Source: Bacteroides faecalis (lineage in GTDB: Bacteria > Bacteroidota > Bacteroidia > Bacteroidales > Bacteroidaceae). From it: a stretch of 64,000 bases of DNA. The position numbers and the translations under genes were made by a program. A model generated the notes under the pieces. The model was not told the origin of the DNA. It searched no databases and saw only the letters and a program-made list of their open reading frames with translations. Within the stretch, counting starts at the first letter, position 1, and each line of letters begins with the position of its first letter. Of this stretch, positions 1 to 7,682 are shown piece after piece. The DNA is taken from positions 305,745 to 369,744 of the forward strand of contig NZ_BHWB01000005.1 in assembly GCF_003865075.1 (NCBI RefSeq), given 5' to 3'.

Positions 1-48
1 CATTACCGACAATATCGGTACAAACAGAAGTTGAATCTGTGTTTTCAT
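1..48 (-). CDS. 5' end of a secreted or membrane protein, clipped by the window edge
   Basis: Sixteen codons are visible on the minus strand, starting at an ATG whose complement is at 46-48. They read MKTQIQLLFVPILSVM, a lysine followed by a hydrophobic run, which looks like the start of a signal peptide. A TAnnTTTG box 45 bases upstream (93-100) supports this start. The function cannot be judged from this fragment. Confidence 0.5.
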   Translation of the reverse strand, partial: MKTQIQLLFVPILSVM

Positions 49-92
49 GCTTATGTATTCCATATATATAAAAGTATGAGGGTACTTACGTA

Positions 93-100
93 CAAAGGTA
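93..100 (-). promoter_or_regulatory. Bacteroides -7 box (TACCTTTG)
   Basis: The minus strand reads TACCTTTG, an exact match to the Bacteroides TAnnTTTG -7 element. It points at the clipped gene whose ATG is 45 bases downstream. No convincing -33 TTTG is seen. Confidence 0.5.
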
Positions 101-248
101 CAAGATTTTTTCTTAAAGTAATTGCAAGTTACCTTGTTTGTATGTAATAGGTTTGTAATATCTCTGCATTTATTCCCCTTATAAGAAGAAAAATCAGACG
201 AAAAAGAAATATTTTATGTTTTACAGCATATATTTCAAAAACTTTTCG

Positions 249-256
249 TACCTTTG
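249..256 (+). promoter_or_regulatory. Bacteroides -7 box (TACCTTTG)
   Basis: An exact TAnnTTTG match lies 74 bases before the ATG of the 45-aa mini-gene at 330. The -33 region is T-rich but lacks a clean TTTG. Confidence 0.55.
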
Positions 257-329
257 TAGCGTTAATAAAGAAAACAAAATGTAAAACCGCTCTTCAAAAC
301 GTGAAGGGCAAAAAAAGAGGAAACAAATT

Positions 330-467
330 ATGAAAAAGAATGCAAATGAAAAAGTAATGATGTTACAGTACCGTATTAAACGCTATCAAGCAATGGGAAA
401 CGGTGCAATGTGCCAAGCCTTGAATGGTAAACTTCAAAAACTGCTGAATCAGCAGCCTGCCATGTAA
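330..467 (+). CDS. 45-aa basic mini-protein of unknown function
   Basis: ATG AAA AAG AAT at 330 opens a 45-codon frame ending in TAA at 465-467. The protein starts MKKNANEKVMMLQYRIKR and ends NQQPAM. It is lysine/arginine and glutamine rich, has no signal peptide or membrane segment, and could form one amphipathic helix over residues 9-40. It is flanked by its own -7 box (249-256) and a strong terminator (499-534), which makes a stand-alone transcription unit likely. I do not recognise a family. Short single-gene units of this type occur in Bacteroides, but the role is unknown. It could also be a non-coding RNA gene. Confidence 0.6.
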   Translation: MKKNANEKVMMLQYRIKRYQAMGNGAMCQALNGKLQKLLNQQPAM

Positions 468-498
468 ATAAACACACACTATATTATACAATTTTAAG

Positions 499-534
499 AG
501 CGGAAGAACCTTATGGTTTTTCCGCTTTTTTTTA
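499..534 (+). terminator. Rho-independent terminator of the mini-gene
   Basis: A 12-bp stem AGCGGAAGAACC / GGTTTTTCCGCT (one G-U pair) closes a TTAT loop and is followed by a run of eight T. It lies 32 bases after the stop of the 45-aa gene. Confidence 0.85.
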
Positions 535-868
535 TAATACATTATGTTTAAATTGTCCTTTTAAACAGGGACTAAAAACGTTAGGATGAAGATTAAAAGA
601 CTGACAACCTTTGAAAAGATTGAGATATTAAAATATGTTTTAGTTTCCATAAATGTGCTATTTCACAAATAACGAAATGCATACTTCTAACTGAGTTTGG
701 TATGATCTTATCAAATAGGAATCTCTTACTGCCAGTTTTAATTGATAACAGTGATAAAAATCGCTGATAAACAAGGGATTTTTGTTACAAATAAGTGAAT
801 ATAAGATTTTCTTATGATTGTATATACTTGAGAAATAGCGCTTTATATTTTATACCTGTAACGCCCTC
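535..868. other. AT-rich intergenic DNA without a recognised feature
   Basis: I see no open frame longer than a few dozen codons with a plausible start, no RNA gene and no clear repeat here. Confidence 0.4.
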
Positions 869-899
869 TTGTTCTGCTATCATATAAGCCTTACCTTTG
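869..899 (+). promoter_or_regulatory. Bacteroides sigma-ABfr type promoter
   Basis: TTG (869-871), a 20-base spacer and TACCTTTG (892-899) fit the -33/-7 pattern of Bacteroides promoters. It would give a leader of roughly 170 bases for the lipoprotein gene at 1080. Confidence 0.5.
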
Positions 900-1079
900 T
901 TGAGTGATAAATACTGGAATGAAGTATAAAAATTATTTCCTTTTATGATAACTAGCATGGAGTATTTGCTCGTTTAGCATTTCTAGTATTTGGGTATCTA
1001 TTATCTAGCGTCTTGTATATCAAGAAAAGGGTTTGAATTAAAGTAAATTTTGAAATATTAATTTAAAAAGTAAATTGTA

Positions 1080-1658
1080 ATGAGAAAATTAAATGGTATC
1101 CCCCCCCTAATAATATTATTATTGGGTTTTATGATCGTATTTAATGCATGTGAAAAGGATGACGATTTTTCTATTAATCCTGAAATGAATGAACGAATTA
1201 CTGAAATATCACAATCGCAATTGCCAGCAGAAGTAATACCTTTAAGATTAAATAGTAAAGCTGAACTGTATACGCTCATTGAAAAATTAGACAAAGTTGA
1301 ACTTAATGTATCCTTTTCATCTGAAATACCAAAACTACCAAGACTTAAAACAAGAGCAGAAGCACCTGACTTGCCAGGAATTACAAATGTAGATGCTGAA
1401 CTGGGGAAGGGATATGATATTGTAATACATTTAGCATATGAGAAAAAAGGAAGTGGTCCTATTTCTGTTTCAAGTGATAATAAAAATACTTGGGTCTTTT
1501 CATCTTGGACACAAACTGCTGGTGTAGCTAATTGGAGATCCTCCAGTTCTATAAATTATGCAATCACAGGCATTATAAAATGGTATGTTCTTATACAAAC
1601 CGATTTGTTTGAGGTGAGTAGACGAGAAACCTCTGTTTCAGGTGATGAGCCTGTTTAG
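1080..1658 (+). CDS. hypothetical lipoprotein
   Basis: A 192-aa protein. Residues 1-23 are a signal peptide ending in the lipobox FNA-C24, followed by an acidic EKDDD stretch, which suggests surface-lipoprotein sorting. The mature part has no domain I recognise. Residues 60-90 contain a proline/arginine-rich segment, and the C-terminal half has tryptophans in WVFSSWTQ and VANWRSSSS. Codons 6-9 of the signal peptide sit on a run of eight C (1100-1107), a tract that could slip and switch the gene off. The membrane mini-protein at 1704 follows 45 bases downstream and may be cotranscribed. Confidence 0.7.
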   Translation: MRKLNGIPPLIILLLGFMIVFNACEKDDDFSINPEMNERITEISQSQLPAEVIPLRLNSKAELYTLIEKLDKVELNVSFSSEIPKLPRLKTRAEAPDLPGITNVDAELGKGYDIVIHLAYEKKGSGPISVSSDNKNTWVFSSWTQTAGVANWRSSSSINYAITGIIKWYVLIQTDLFEVSRRETSVSGDEPV

Positions 1659-1703
1659 TAAAAGAATTCAAGACCTTTCAATGAAAAAACTATTAGTAGA
1701 AAT

Positions 1704-1943
1704 ATGAATCAGACAATAAATCCTGCTGAAGATCTAGGCTTCGTTTTGAGTTATTGGGGAACCATTTCCATCATAATGTACACTATATCTTTTATTGTGG
1801 TGGTCTTTGCAATTGTGGAAAAAACAACAGTTTGGAAGAAAATATTTAATATTCTAATCATAACTTCTATCCCAATAATAGGATGTTTAGCTTACGTAAT
1901 GATGAGAGCTTGGAGAAATAGAAATATTCAAAAACCGTTTTAA
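1704..1943 (+). CDS. 79-aa membrane protein, PLDc_N-like
   Basis: Two hydrophobic helices at about residues 17-38 and 46-67 are followed by a basic tail (RAWRNRNIQK). The second helix has P-I-I-G-C-L-A-Y, which resembles the small phospholipase-D-N-terminal (PLDc_N) two-helix module found alone in many bacteria. The function is unknown. It lies 45 bases downstream of the lipoprotein at 1080 on the same strand, and is followed by the large palindrome at 1988-2073, which may terminate both. Confidence 0.6.
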   Translation: MNQTINPAEDLGFVLSYWGTISIIMYTISFIVVVFAIVEKTTVWKKIFNILIITSIPIIGCLAYVMMRAWRNRNIQKPF

Positions 1944-1987
1944 TTTTCTACAAACGTACTTTCTCTTTCTACTTTTGTCTATACTTT

Positions 1988-2073
1988 GAGCGTTTTTGAG
2001 ATCGTTCCACTTCTTTTCATCGTCAGATAGCTCGCTATCTTCCTCAGAAAAGAAGCGAAACGATCTCAAAAAC
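1988..2073. repeat. long nested palindrome, possible bidirectional terminator
   Basis: The outer arms GTTTTTGAGATCGTT (1992-2006) and AACGATCTCAAAAAC (2059-2073) are perfect complements. Inside them CTTCTTTTC pairs with GAAAAGAAG, and the centre holds GATAGC-TC-GCTATC (2025-2039). The whole can fold into a very stable hairpin of about 85 bases. It sits between convergent genes, which suits a terminator, but its size is unusual for one and it could be a small mobile palindromic repeat. Confidence 0.6.
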
Positions 2074-2203
2074 TCATCTCAAAGCATGAGACTATAAAAT
2101 CAAAACAAAGAAGAGATGATTCGCTACGCTCTGTATGACAAAGAGCATACTGACAACTAATCATGACACACTACTTTACCAACAATAAGTTCTACTCAAT
2201 TCT

Positions 2204-4153
2204 TTATTTCATTTGTTGAATTACAAATTTATAATTTCCTGTCTCCTTCTTTTCTTCCGTTTTTAATGTGATACAATAAATCTCTTTTCCCCAAACATTG
2301 GAAAGACGGGGATCGTTTAATTTGATTGTTTCCAGTTCAGCTTTAAATTGAGAGGGATAATTCAACTCTACTTTCTGTCCCTTTACCTCGATAGAAACTT
2401 TCCCTGCCGACGGGAAGGTTACTTTCCCCCATGTCAGGAAATTAATCTGGTTTGAAGCAAGTACCTCACTCAGTACATAATTATCGGCAATAGTCAACTT
2501 ACGCCCATCCAATGTATAGGAACGTATCCAACTTTTAACTTTAGCTTCTGCCGGATATGCTCCTGCTATATCAGTTGAGAAAGTGTGTTTCTTTTCATTA
2601 CAAGTAGTATTTATAGCTTTATACTGCTGACCGAACTTCTGCGAAATACCATTAATCATTGGTAGATTATGGTAATCGCTCTGCATAGTCCAAATAGTAT
2701 AGCGGTCTTTGCTAAATGTCTGTTTAGTATATGTGCCTACTCCTGCATCAATAAAAACAGGAATCGTATTCACATATAAAGAGAATGTACCCACATCATT
2801 ATGATTATGACTTTCATTATTAAAACCACCTTTCGTTGCTAAAAATAAACCATCCTTATTTTGCATATAGCAGAATTCAGTTTCAGGATACCAAGTTATG
2901 TTGGGAGTATCATGTTTTGGAGTAACTCGTTCCAAATCGTTATAACAAAGTAATGATTGAAGAGAGCGGAATGCATCATTTCCCATCGTCGCATAAGGTT
3001 TCTTACCTTCCAAAAGATAAGCAGCGAAACCCATCATCTCATTACTATTGACAGCTTTACCATAACGGTAGATTAATAAGGGATCTCCTCCCCCTTGCGC
3101 TGAAGCATCCGCAAAGTTCACCACCCATCCATTGCCAACATAAGAACGAGACATATACTCACCCATACGACGAATCATAGGCTCAGCGAACAGAGATATT
3201 TTACCTCCGGTACCTTCGGAAAGGATTTGCAGGTAATCGTAAAGTTTACCCGCTGCATGCCCCCAATAAGAAGTTCCTTCTTCACAGGCGCCATCAGATT
3301 TTACAAAGTTGATGAATTTATCAACAGATTGCATGGTGCGATATACCGCTTTAGCCAAACGGTCTTTATCATTCTCCATTAAAAGGAAACATTGCAATAC
3401 ATTAGAGTTACACCAAGGATTCCAATTATTTATGATTTGTCCCGGTTTCCAATGGAAAGCCATCCACCATAACTTATCATTATTCATATACGGATCTAAA
3501 ATACGTTCTTTGATTGCTGCACGCATCTGCAAAGAAACGACAGGATTAATTTTGTCGAAAGATTTATGAAAGAAAAAATGTATCCATGCCATCAAAGCAC
3601 CGTAACCACCCGAACCTAGGTCAATTACCTGTTCACGAAAATCAGGTAACGAGCGTTTACTACTTTGGTAAGGCAGATGAGCGGATAAAACCCATGAGTT
3701 CATTTCACAACTCATATATACTCCATTAAGCAGTTGATCAATGAAACGTCCTTTTCCTTCGGCAAGTTCAGCAAGCATGAGCGTATTCAGAGCCTGTGTA
3801 TTAGCTCCATAGGGATTTTCCATTACCTTACGATCTCCTGTACGTTCATATTCCAGATAGGCTGTGGCAGGAATTAGTTGCCACTTATAATTGAGAAGTT
3901 TTTCTCCAGCTTCGATCAGACGTTGTTTGTTAGGTCCCATCAGTGCATCCCATGCGGTACGATCCGTATAAGCCGGGTAAGGTACCCATGCTTGTTGCAT
4001 TACTAATACATTTTTCAACGTAGTTTCATCCGTTGCTTTTTGCAGCATATTGCGTTCGGTATACGCATTTGCCTTAAAGGGGATACTTCCAAAGGCTGCC
4101 ACTAAAAAAATACAAAGTAGATGTTTCATTCGATTCAAGGTGTTTTTATTCAT
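2204..4153 (-). CDS. heparinase II/III-like polysaccharide lyase
   Basis: A 649-aa protein with an N-terminal signal peptide (hydrophobic stretch around residues 11-30, ending KANA), so probably periplasmic or secreted. The N-terminal two thirds form an alpha-toroid-like region with conserved NNWNPWCNSN near residue 245. The C-terminal part carries the Hepar_II_III hallmark GGFNNESHNHNDVGTFS with catalytic-type His/Asn residues, followed by IDAGVGTYT. This family cleaves acidic polysaccharides such as glycosaminoglycans or alginates by beta-elimination. The substrate cannot be read from the sequence. It stands alone here, without SusC/SusD or sulfatase neighbours. A TATCTTTG box lies just upstream at 4164-4171. 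Confidence 0.8.
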   Translation of the reverse strand: MNKNTLNRMKHLLCIFLVAAFGSIPFKANAYTERNMLQKATDETTLKNVLVMQQAWVPYPAYTDRTAWDALMGPNKQRLIEAGEKLLNYKWQLIPATAYLEYERTGDRKVMENPYGANTQALNTLMLAELAEGKGRFIDQLLNGVYMSCEMNSWVLSAHLPYQSSKRSLPDFREQVIDLGSGGYGALMAWIHFFFHKSFDKINPVVSLQMRAAIKERILDPYMNNDKLWWMAFHWKPGQIINNWNPWCNSNVLQCFLLMENDKDRLAKAVYRTMQSVDKFINFVKSDGACEEGTSYWGHAAGKLYDYLQILSEGTGGKISLFAEPMIRRMGEYMSRSYVGNGWVVNFADASAQGGGDPLLIYRYGKAVNSNEMMGFAAYLLEGKKPYATMGNDAFRSLQSLLCYNDLERVTPKHDTPNITWYPETEFCYMQNKDGLFLATKGGFNNESHNHNDVGTFSLYVNTIPVFIDAGVGTYTKQTFSKDRYTIWTMQSDYHNLPMINGISQKFGQQYKAINTTCNEKKHTFSTDIAGAYPAEAKVKSWIRSYTLDGRKLTIADNYVLSEVLASNQINFLTWGKVTFPSAGKVSIEVKGQKVELNYPSQFKAELETIKLNDPRLSNVWGKEIYCITLKTEEKKETGNYKFVIQQMK

Positions 4154-4163
4154 TCAAGTAATA

Positions 4164-4171
4164 CAAAGATA
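4164..4171 (-). promoter_or_regulatory. Bacteroides -7 box (TATCTTTG) for the lyase gene
   Basis: Minus-strand TATCTTTG is an exact TAnnTTTG match lying only 11 bases upstream of the annotated ATG. Either the leader is very short or translation begins at the second methionine (M9). Confidence 0.5.
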
Positions 4172-4319
4172 GTATATCTAATTGAAAACGAGGTAAACAA
4201 ATCATGTAAACCTGGTGATAAAAAAGCGTAGACAGAAAAACAGAAGGTCTCATTTATAGAGACAGACTTTTGTCTCATGCAAACAGCCCCTCTATCAGAG
4301 GGAAACAGCCCCCTCGTTT

Positions 4320-5411
4320 TTAGTCCCAGTCACTAAATTCAAAGCTCAACTGTTCCCAAGCTCTGTGTTGGTCATCCGTTTCTTCTTTCGGATTAGAGAC
4401 AGAAAGTCCGATGAGACGGATAGGGTGTTGCTCATATTCAACACTTTTCATCAATTCTTTGGCAAGTGGAAGAATAAGATCCAACGTCGTCAATTCTTGT
4501 GATTGAGTAATGCTTCTCGTAATTTGGTTAAAATCGTGGAATTTGACTTTCAATGTCAGAGTATTCCCTTTGAACTCTTTTTGGTGAAGACGTTCGATCA
4601 ATTCCACAGCCACATGATAGAGTTCAATGATAACGGAAGAGCGTATAGAAATATCCTTTTCTAAGGTCCGTTCACAACCGATGGATTTTCGGATACGAAT
4701 AGACTCAACAGGTCGTTCATCAATTCCGCGGGAACATTCATAATAGAGTGCACCAACCTTGCCAAAGTGAGCAGTCAGCATCTCCAATGAGCATTTCCGA
4801 AGTTGCAGTCCATTACTAATTCCAAGCATATGCATTTTCTTGGCAGTAACAGGGCCTACTCCCCAAAAAGATTCGATAGGCAGGCGAGCTATAAAGTCAA
4901 GTGCCTGTTCCGGATGGATCGTACAAAGTCCGTCCGGCTTGCGATAATCAGAGGCAATCTTAGCTAGAAACTTGTTATAAGATACTCCTGCAGATGCAAC
5001 CAGATTCAACTGTTCCCGAATACGAAGTTTGATTTCTTTTGCAATATCGACAGCCAAAGAGATATTCTTTTTATTCTCCGTCACATCCAGAAAAGCCTCA
5101 TCTAACGAAAGAGGTTCGATGATATCTGTGTACTCATGAAAGATTTCATGAATCTGGCGGGAAATGGATTTATAAACATCCATTCTGCCGGGGACGAAAA
5201 TCAGTTGAGGACAAAGACGCTTTGCTTTCTGAGAGGACATGGCAGAACGAACACCATACCGACGTGCCTCATAGCTGGCAGCAGCTACAACTCCCCGCTC
5301 TTCAGCATGTCCTACAGCTAAAGGTTTTCCACGAAGTTCCGGATGATCACGCTGCTCTACAGAAGCGTAGAATGCGTCCATATCTATATGTATGATCTTT
5401 CGCAAAGCCAT
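4320..5411 (-). CDS. dinB: DNA polymerase IV (Y-family translesion polymerase)
   Basis: A 363-aa cytosolic protein, slightly longer than the usual 350. It begins with the Y-family motif IIHIDMDAFYASVEQ (metal ligand D10) and has SLDEAFLDV with catalytic D104/E105. The helix-hairpin-helix region WGVGPVTAKKMHMLGI and the little-finger domain follow (residues 240-345). It copies damaged templates with low fidelity. The beta-clamp-binding motif expected at the end may be the C-terminal QLSFEF. A TAAGTTTG -7 box lies at 5432-5439 on the minus strand. Upstream and downstream genes are unrelated. Confidence 0.95.
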   Translation of the reverse strand: MALRKIIHIDMDAFYASVEQRDHPELRGKPLAVGHAEERGVVAAASYEARRYGVRSAMSSQKAKRLCPQLIFVPGRMDVYKSISRQIHEIFHEYTDIIEPLSLDEAFLDVTENKKNISLAVDIAKEIKLRIREQLNLVASAGVSYNKFLAKIASDYRKPDGLCTIHPEQALDFIARLPIESFWGVGPVTAKKMHMLGISNGLQLRKCSLEMLTAHFGKVGALYYECSRGIDERPVESIRIRKSIGCERTLEKDISIRSSVIIELYHVAVELIERLHQKEFKGNTLTLKVKFHDFNQITRSITQSQELTTLDLILPLAKELMKSVEYEQHPIRLIGLSVSNPKEETDDQHRAWEQLSFEFSDWD

Positions 5412-5431
5412 TCTCTATTCAGTTAGCAGAG

Positions 5432-5439
5432 CAAACTTA
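5432..5439 (-). promoter_or_regulatory. Bacteroides -7 box (TAAGTTTG) for dinB
   Basis: An exact TAnnTTTG match on the minus strand, 21 bases upstream of the dinB ATG. Confidence 0.45.
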
Positions 5440-5551
5440 CTACAAATTTCCGAATAAATAAAACATCTTTTTCACTGCTATTTATTTATTGTTGAGATTA
5501 AATGCAAAGCGATATAATCTATTCAATTTATATATTAAACCTAAAAGTTAT

Positions 5552-5848
5552 TTACACCAAAGAATGATTATTTAAAATCACAAGAAATGCGGAGACTATT
5601 AAAATGATTCTCACTATCACAACTGTTACATGTAACCAATGTCGCTTAAATTCAATATATCCGGTCAACAAGCATAATCCGCTAATTACAAGAACAAGAC
5701 TATAATTATCTTGCTTGATAATTACTCTCCAAAGGCTTGCAAGAGTTATCATAATTAAAATAATGAAGGTGATTTTTCTAATTATCTTTAAATATTTATC
5801 AGGATCGTCTGTGTTTACCATACTTCTTAAATTTATATTATACAACAA
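5552..5848 (-). CDS. 98-aa three-helix membrane protein
   Basis: Three hydrophobic helices are apparent at about residues 24-46, 52-69 and 72-93, with a charged N-terminus (NTDDPDKYLK). It has no domain I know. The start is uncertain: the methionine at codon 10 is also possible and would drop a hydrophobic-poor leader. It is an orphan between dinB and the divergent DUF4419 gene, and its AT content matches the neighbourhood. Confidence 0.5.
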   Translation of the reverse strand: MLYNINLRSMVNTDDPDKYLKIIRKITFIILIMITLASLWRVIIKQDNYSLVLVISGLCLLTGYIEFKRHWLHVTVVIVRIILIVSAFLVILNNHSLV

Positions 5849-6008
5849 CTTTGAATAAATCTCTTTTCAATAAATATACCTTCAATACATTATTAAAAAA
5901 AGATGAAAAGTGCATCAAAAGTGGTGTAAGCTATCAATAATCGATTAAATGAGCAAGAATATCCGGAAATATTCAAGCTTTTATATTCAATTATATTCTT
6001 AATAATAT

Positions 6009-6016
6009 TATATTTG
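6009..6016 (+). promoter_or_regulatory. Bacteroides -7 box (TATATTTG)
   Basis: An exact TAnnTTTG match 67 bases upstream of the DUF4419 gene at 6084. The surrounding sequence is very AT-rich, so a chance match is possible. Confidence 0.45.
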
Positions 6017-6083
6017 TAAAACATCACTATAAATGATGTAACTTTATAACTAGAGATCTATTACAAACAAAAAATTTACTATT

Positions 6084-7523
6084 ATGAGAAAACTACTAAT
6101 CTGTATTTTAATCTTTTATAGTATTGCCAGTACGTATGCTCAAAATGGAGTTACTTTCAATGTTGAAAAACTTTCAAAACCTGAAAGATTACTCCCGACA
6201 GAATCTGATGAAATTCTTTACCGAAAAATGATATTATCTGAAGCTGGTCTAGAACCTCGCTCCGCAACAATAAATAATAAATACCCTTATAATATTATCG
6301 CAAAAAATGAAGCTCCCGATAATTTAGTAAATGCCGGCAATAGTGCCTTTTTTAAGGGTATGCATCTTGCCTATGCAGAACATAGGCCCTTTATCCTATC
6401 TCCAGATATGATATGGTTGCTAATCAGTCAGGGATTTGCACAACACATCAATGCAAATAAAGAAGAAATGAGAAGCTACTTTGTCGATTACTCAGGTAAA
6501 CTATCTTTAACTGCACAATCAGAGAAGGCGCTAAATGATCCAGATCTTGTATGGGAAGAGATTTTCCCTCAATTTACCGAACAGATAAAGAAAAATGTCG
6601 GAGATAACCTAGTTGAATTGCTAACCTGCAATTTCTCAACAACAACTTTATTAGAAAAAACCGCTTCTGAGATAACAATCATGGAAACAATGAAGCCCTA
6701 TTTCGAATTTATCGTCGTATACATTATTTGTGGAATTCCGGAAATTACTCTTGAAGGAACACCTGAAGACTGGGAAAAGGTATTGGCTAAAGCCAGAGAA
6801 CTAAAAGAATATAAACTTGAATGGTGGATTTCTGAACTGGAGCCTGTTTTAGAAGAATTTGTAAAAGCCTCAAAAGGGAAAGTAAACAAAGAATTCTGGC
6901 GTAATATGTTTAAATCTCATTCTAAGGGATGTGGAGATCCAGAAATAATTGACGGATGGATTGTTAAATTCTTCCCTTATAATAAATATGGAATAAAGAA
7001 TGATTTAAAGCAAATTAAAGGAGGAGATAGTCTGCCTAATGAATTTGTAAAAGTTGATGTAAAATTTCTTGAAGTATATGATAACTTAACCGAAGAAACT
7101 GAATTGGAAGTTTGGTCGGGTTTTATCGGCCTGAAACAGAATAAGGATAATTTTGCCTTAAGACCTCAAATGGGTTGGATGGTCAGAAAGAAAGAGAATC
7201 AAAATACCGAATTAGCACGTAAATTAAACATAAATGCTCAAGATACAAGTTTTACTCCTGGTAGCGGTATTTGTCTAAGAGTGAAAGAATTCCCTCCTGT
7301 TGTATTATCTGAACTTCTAAGAATCTCAGAAAACAGAATTGAGAAATTTACAGTAAACAGATTAGAATTACAGTTTGTTGATGATATCAATATACCGGAC
7401 GAACTATCTAAAGTTGATATTAAAGAATTAGTATTATCCGGAAAAATAAGTATTGCAGGAAAGATGCGTATTAAAAAGCTGTTCCCTAACACTAAACTCA
7501 CTATAAACGGGGACAGATGGTAA
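6084..7523 (+). CDS. secreted DUF4419 domain protein
   Basis: A 479-aa protein with a signal peptide (residues 1-19, ending STYAQ). The rest matches the DUF4419 pattern: HRPFILSPDMIWLLISQGFAQHI near residue 98, LVELLTCNFSTTT, CGIPEITLEGTPEDWEKV, WWISELEPVLEEF, GWIVKFFPYNKYG and LEVWSGFIGLKQN. DUF4419 has no established biochemistry. The conserved Asp/Trp/His pattern suggests a folded enzyme-like domain, but this is inference. The C-terminal 90 residues (FTVNRLELQFVDDINIPDEL) are a separate small region shared with the paralog at 7683, which lies 159 bases downstream on the same strand. Confidence 0.75.
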   Translation: MRKLLICILIFYSIASTYAQNGVTFNVEKLSKPERLLPTESDEILYRKMILSEAGLEPRSATINNKYPYNIIAKNEAPDNLVNAGNSAFFKGMHLAYAEHRPFILSPDMIWLLISQGFAQHINANKEEMRSYFVDYSGKLSLTAQSEKALNDPDLVWEEIFPQFTEQIKKNVGDNLVELLTCNFSTTTLLEKTASEITIMETMKPYFEFIVVYIICGIPEITLEGTPEDWEKVLAKARELKEYKLEWWISELEPVLEEFVKASKGKVNKEFWRNMFKSHSKGCGDPEIIDGWIVKFFPYNKYGIKNDLKQIKGGDSLPNEFVKVDVKFLEVYDNLTEETELEVWSGFIGLKQNKDNFALRPQMGWMVRKKENQNTELARKLNINAQDTSFTPGSGICLRVKEFPPVVLSELLRISENRIEKFTVNRLELQFVDDINIPDELSKVDIKELVLSGKISIAGKMRIKKLFPNTKLTINGDRW

Positions 7524-7682
7524 TGTTATATCACTTCAACTATACTAAAAGATACGAATAGAAATGATAAATCACAACGGACAGAAGAAAAATAAAAAAC
7601 TTTAGTCTGCTTATGGAATTTGTGTGTATTCTGCATCTCTATAGTAAAAGTGAATTAATAATAACATTAAATACTTGTAGTT

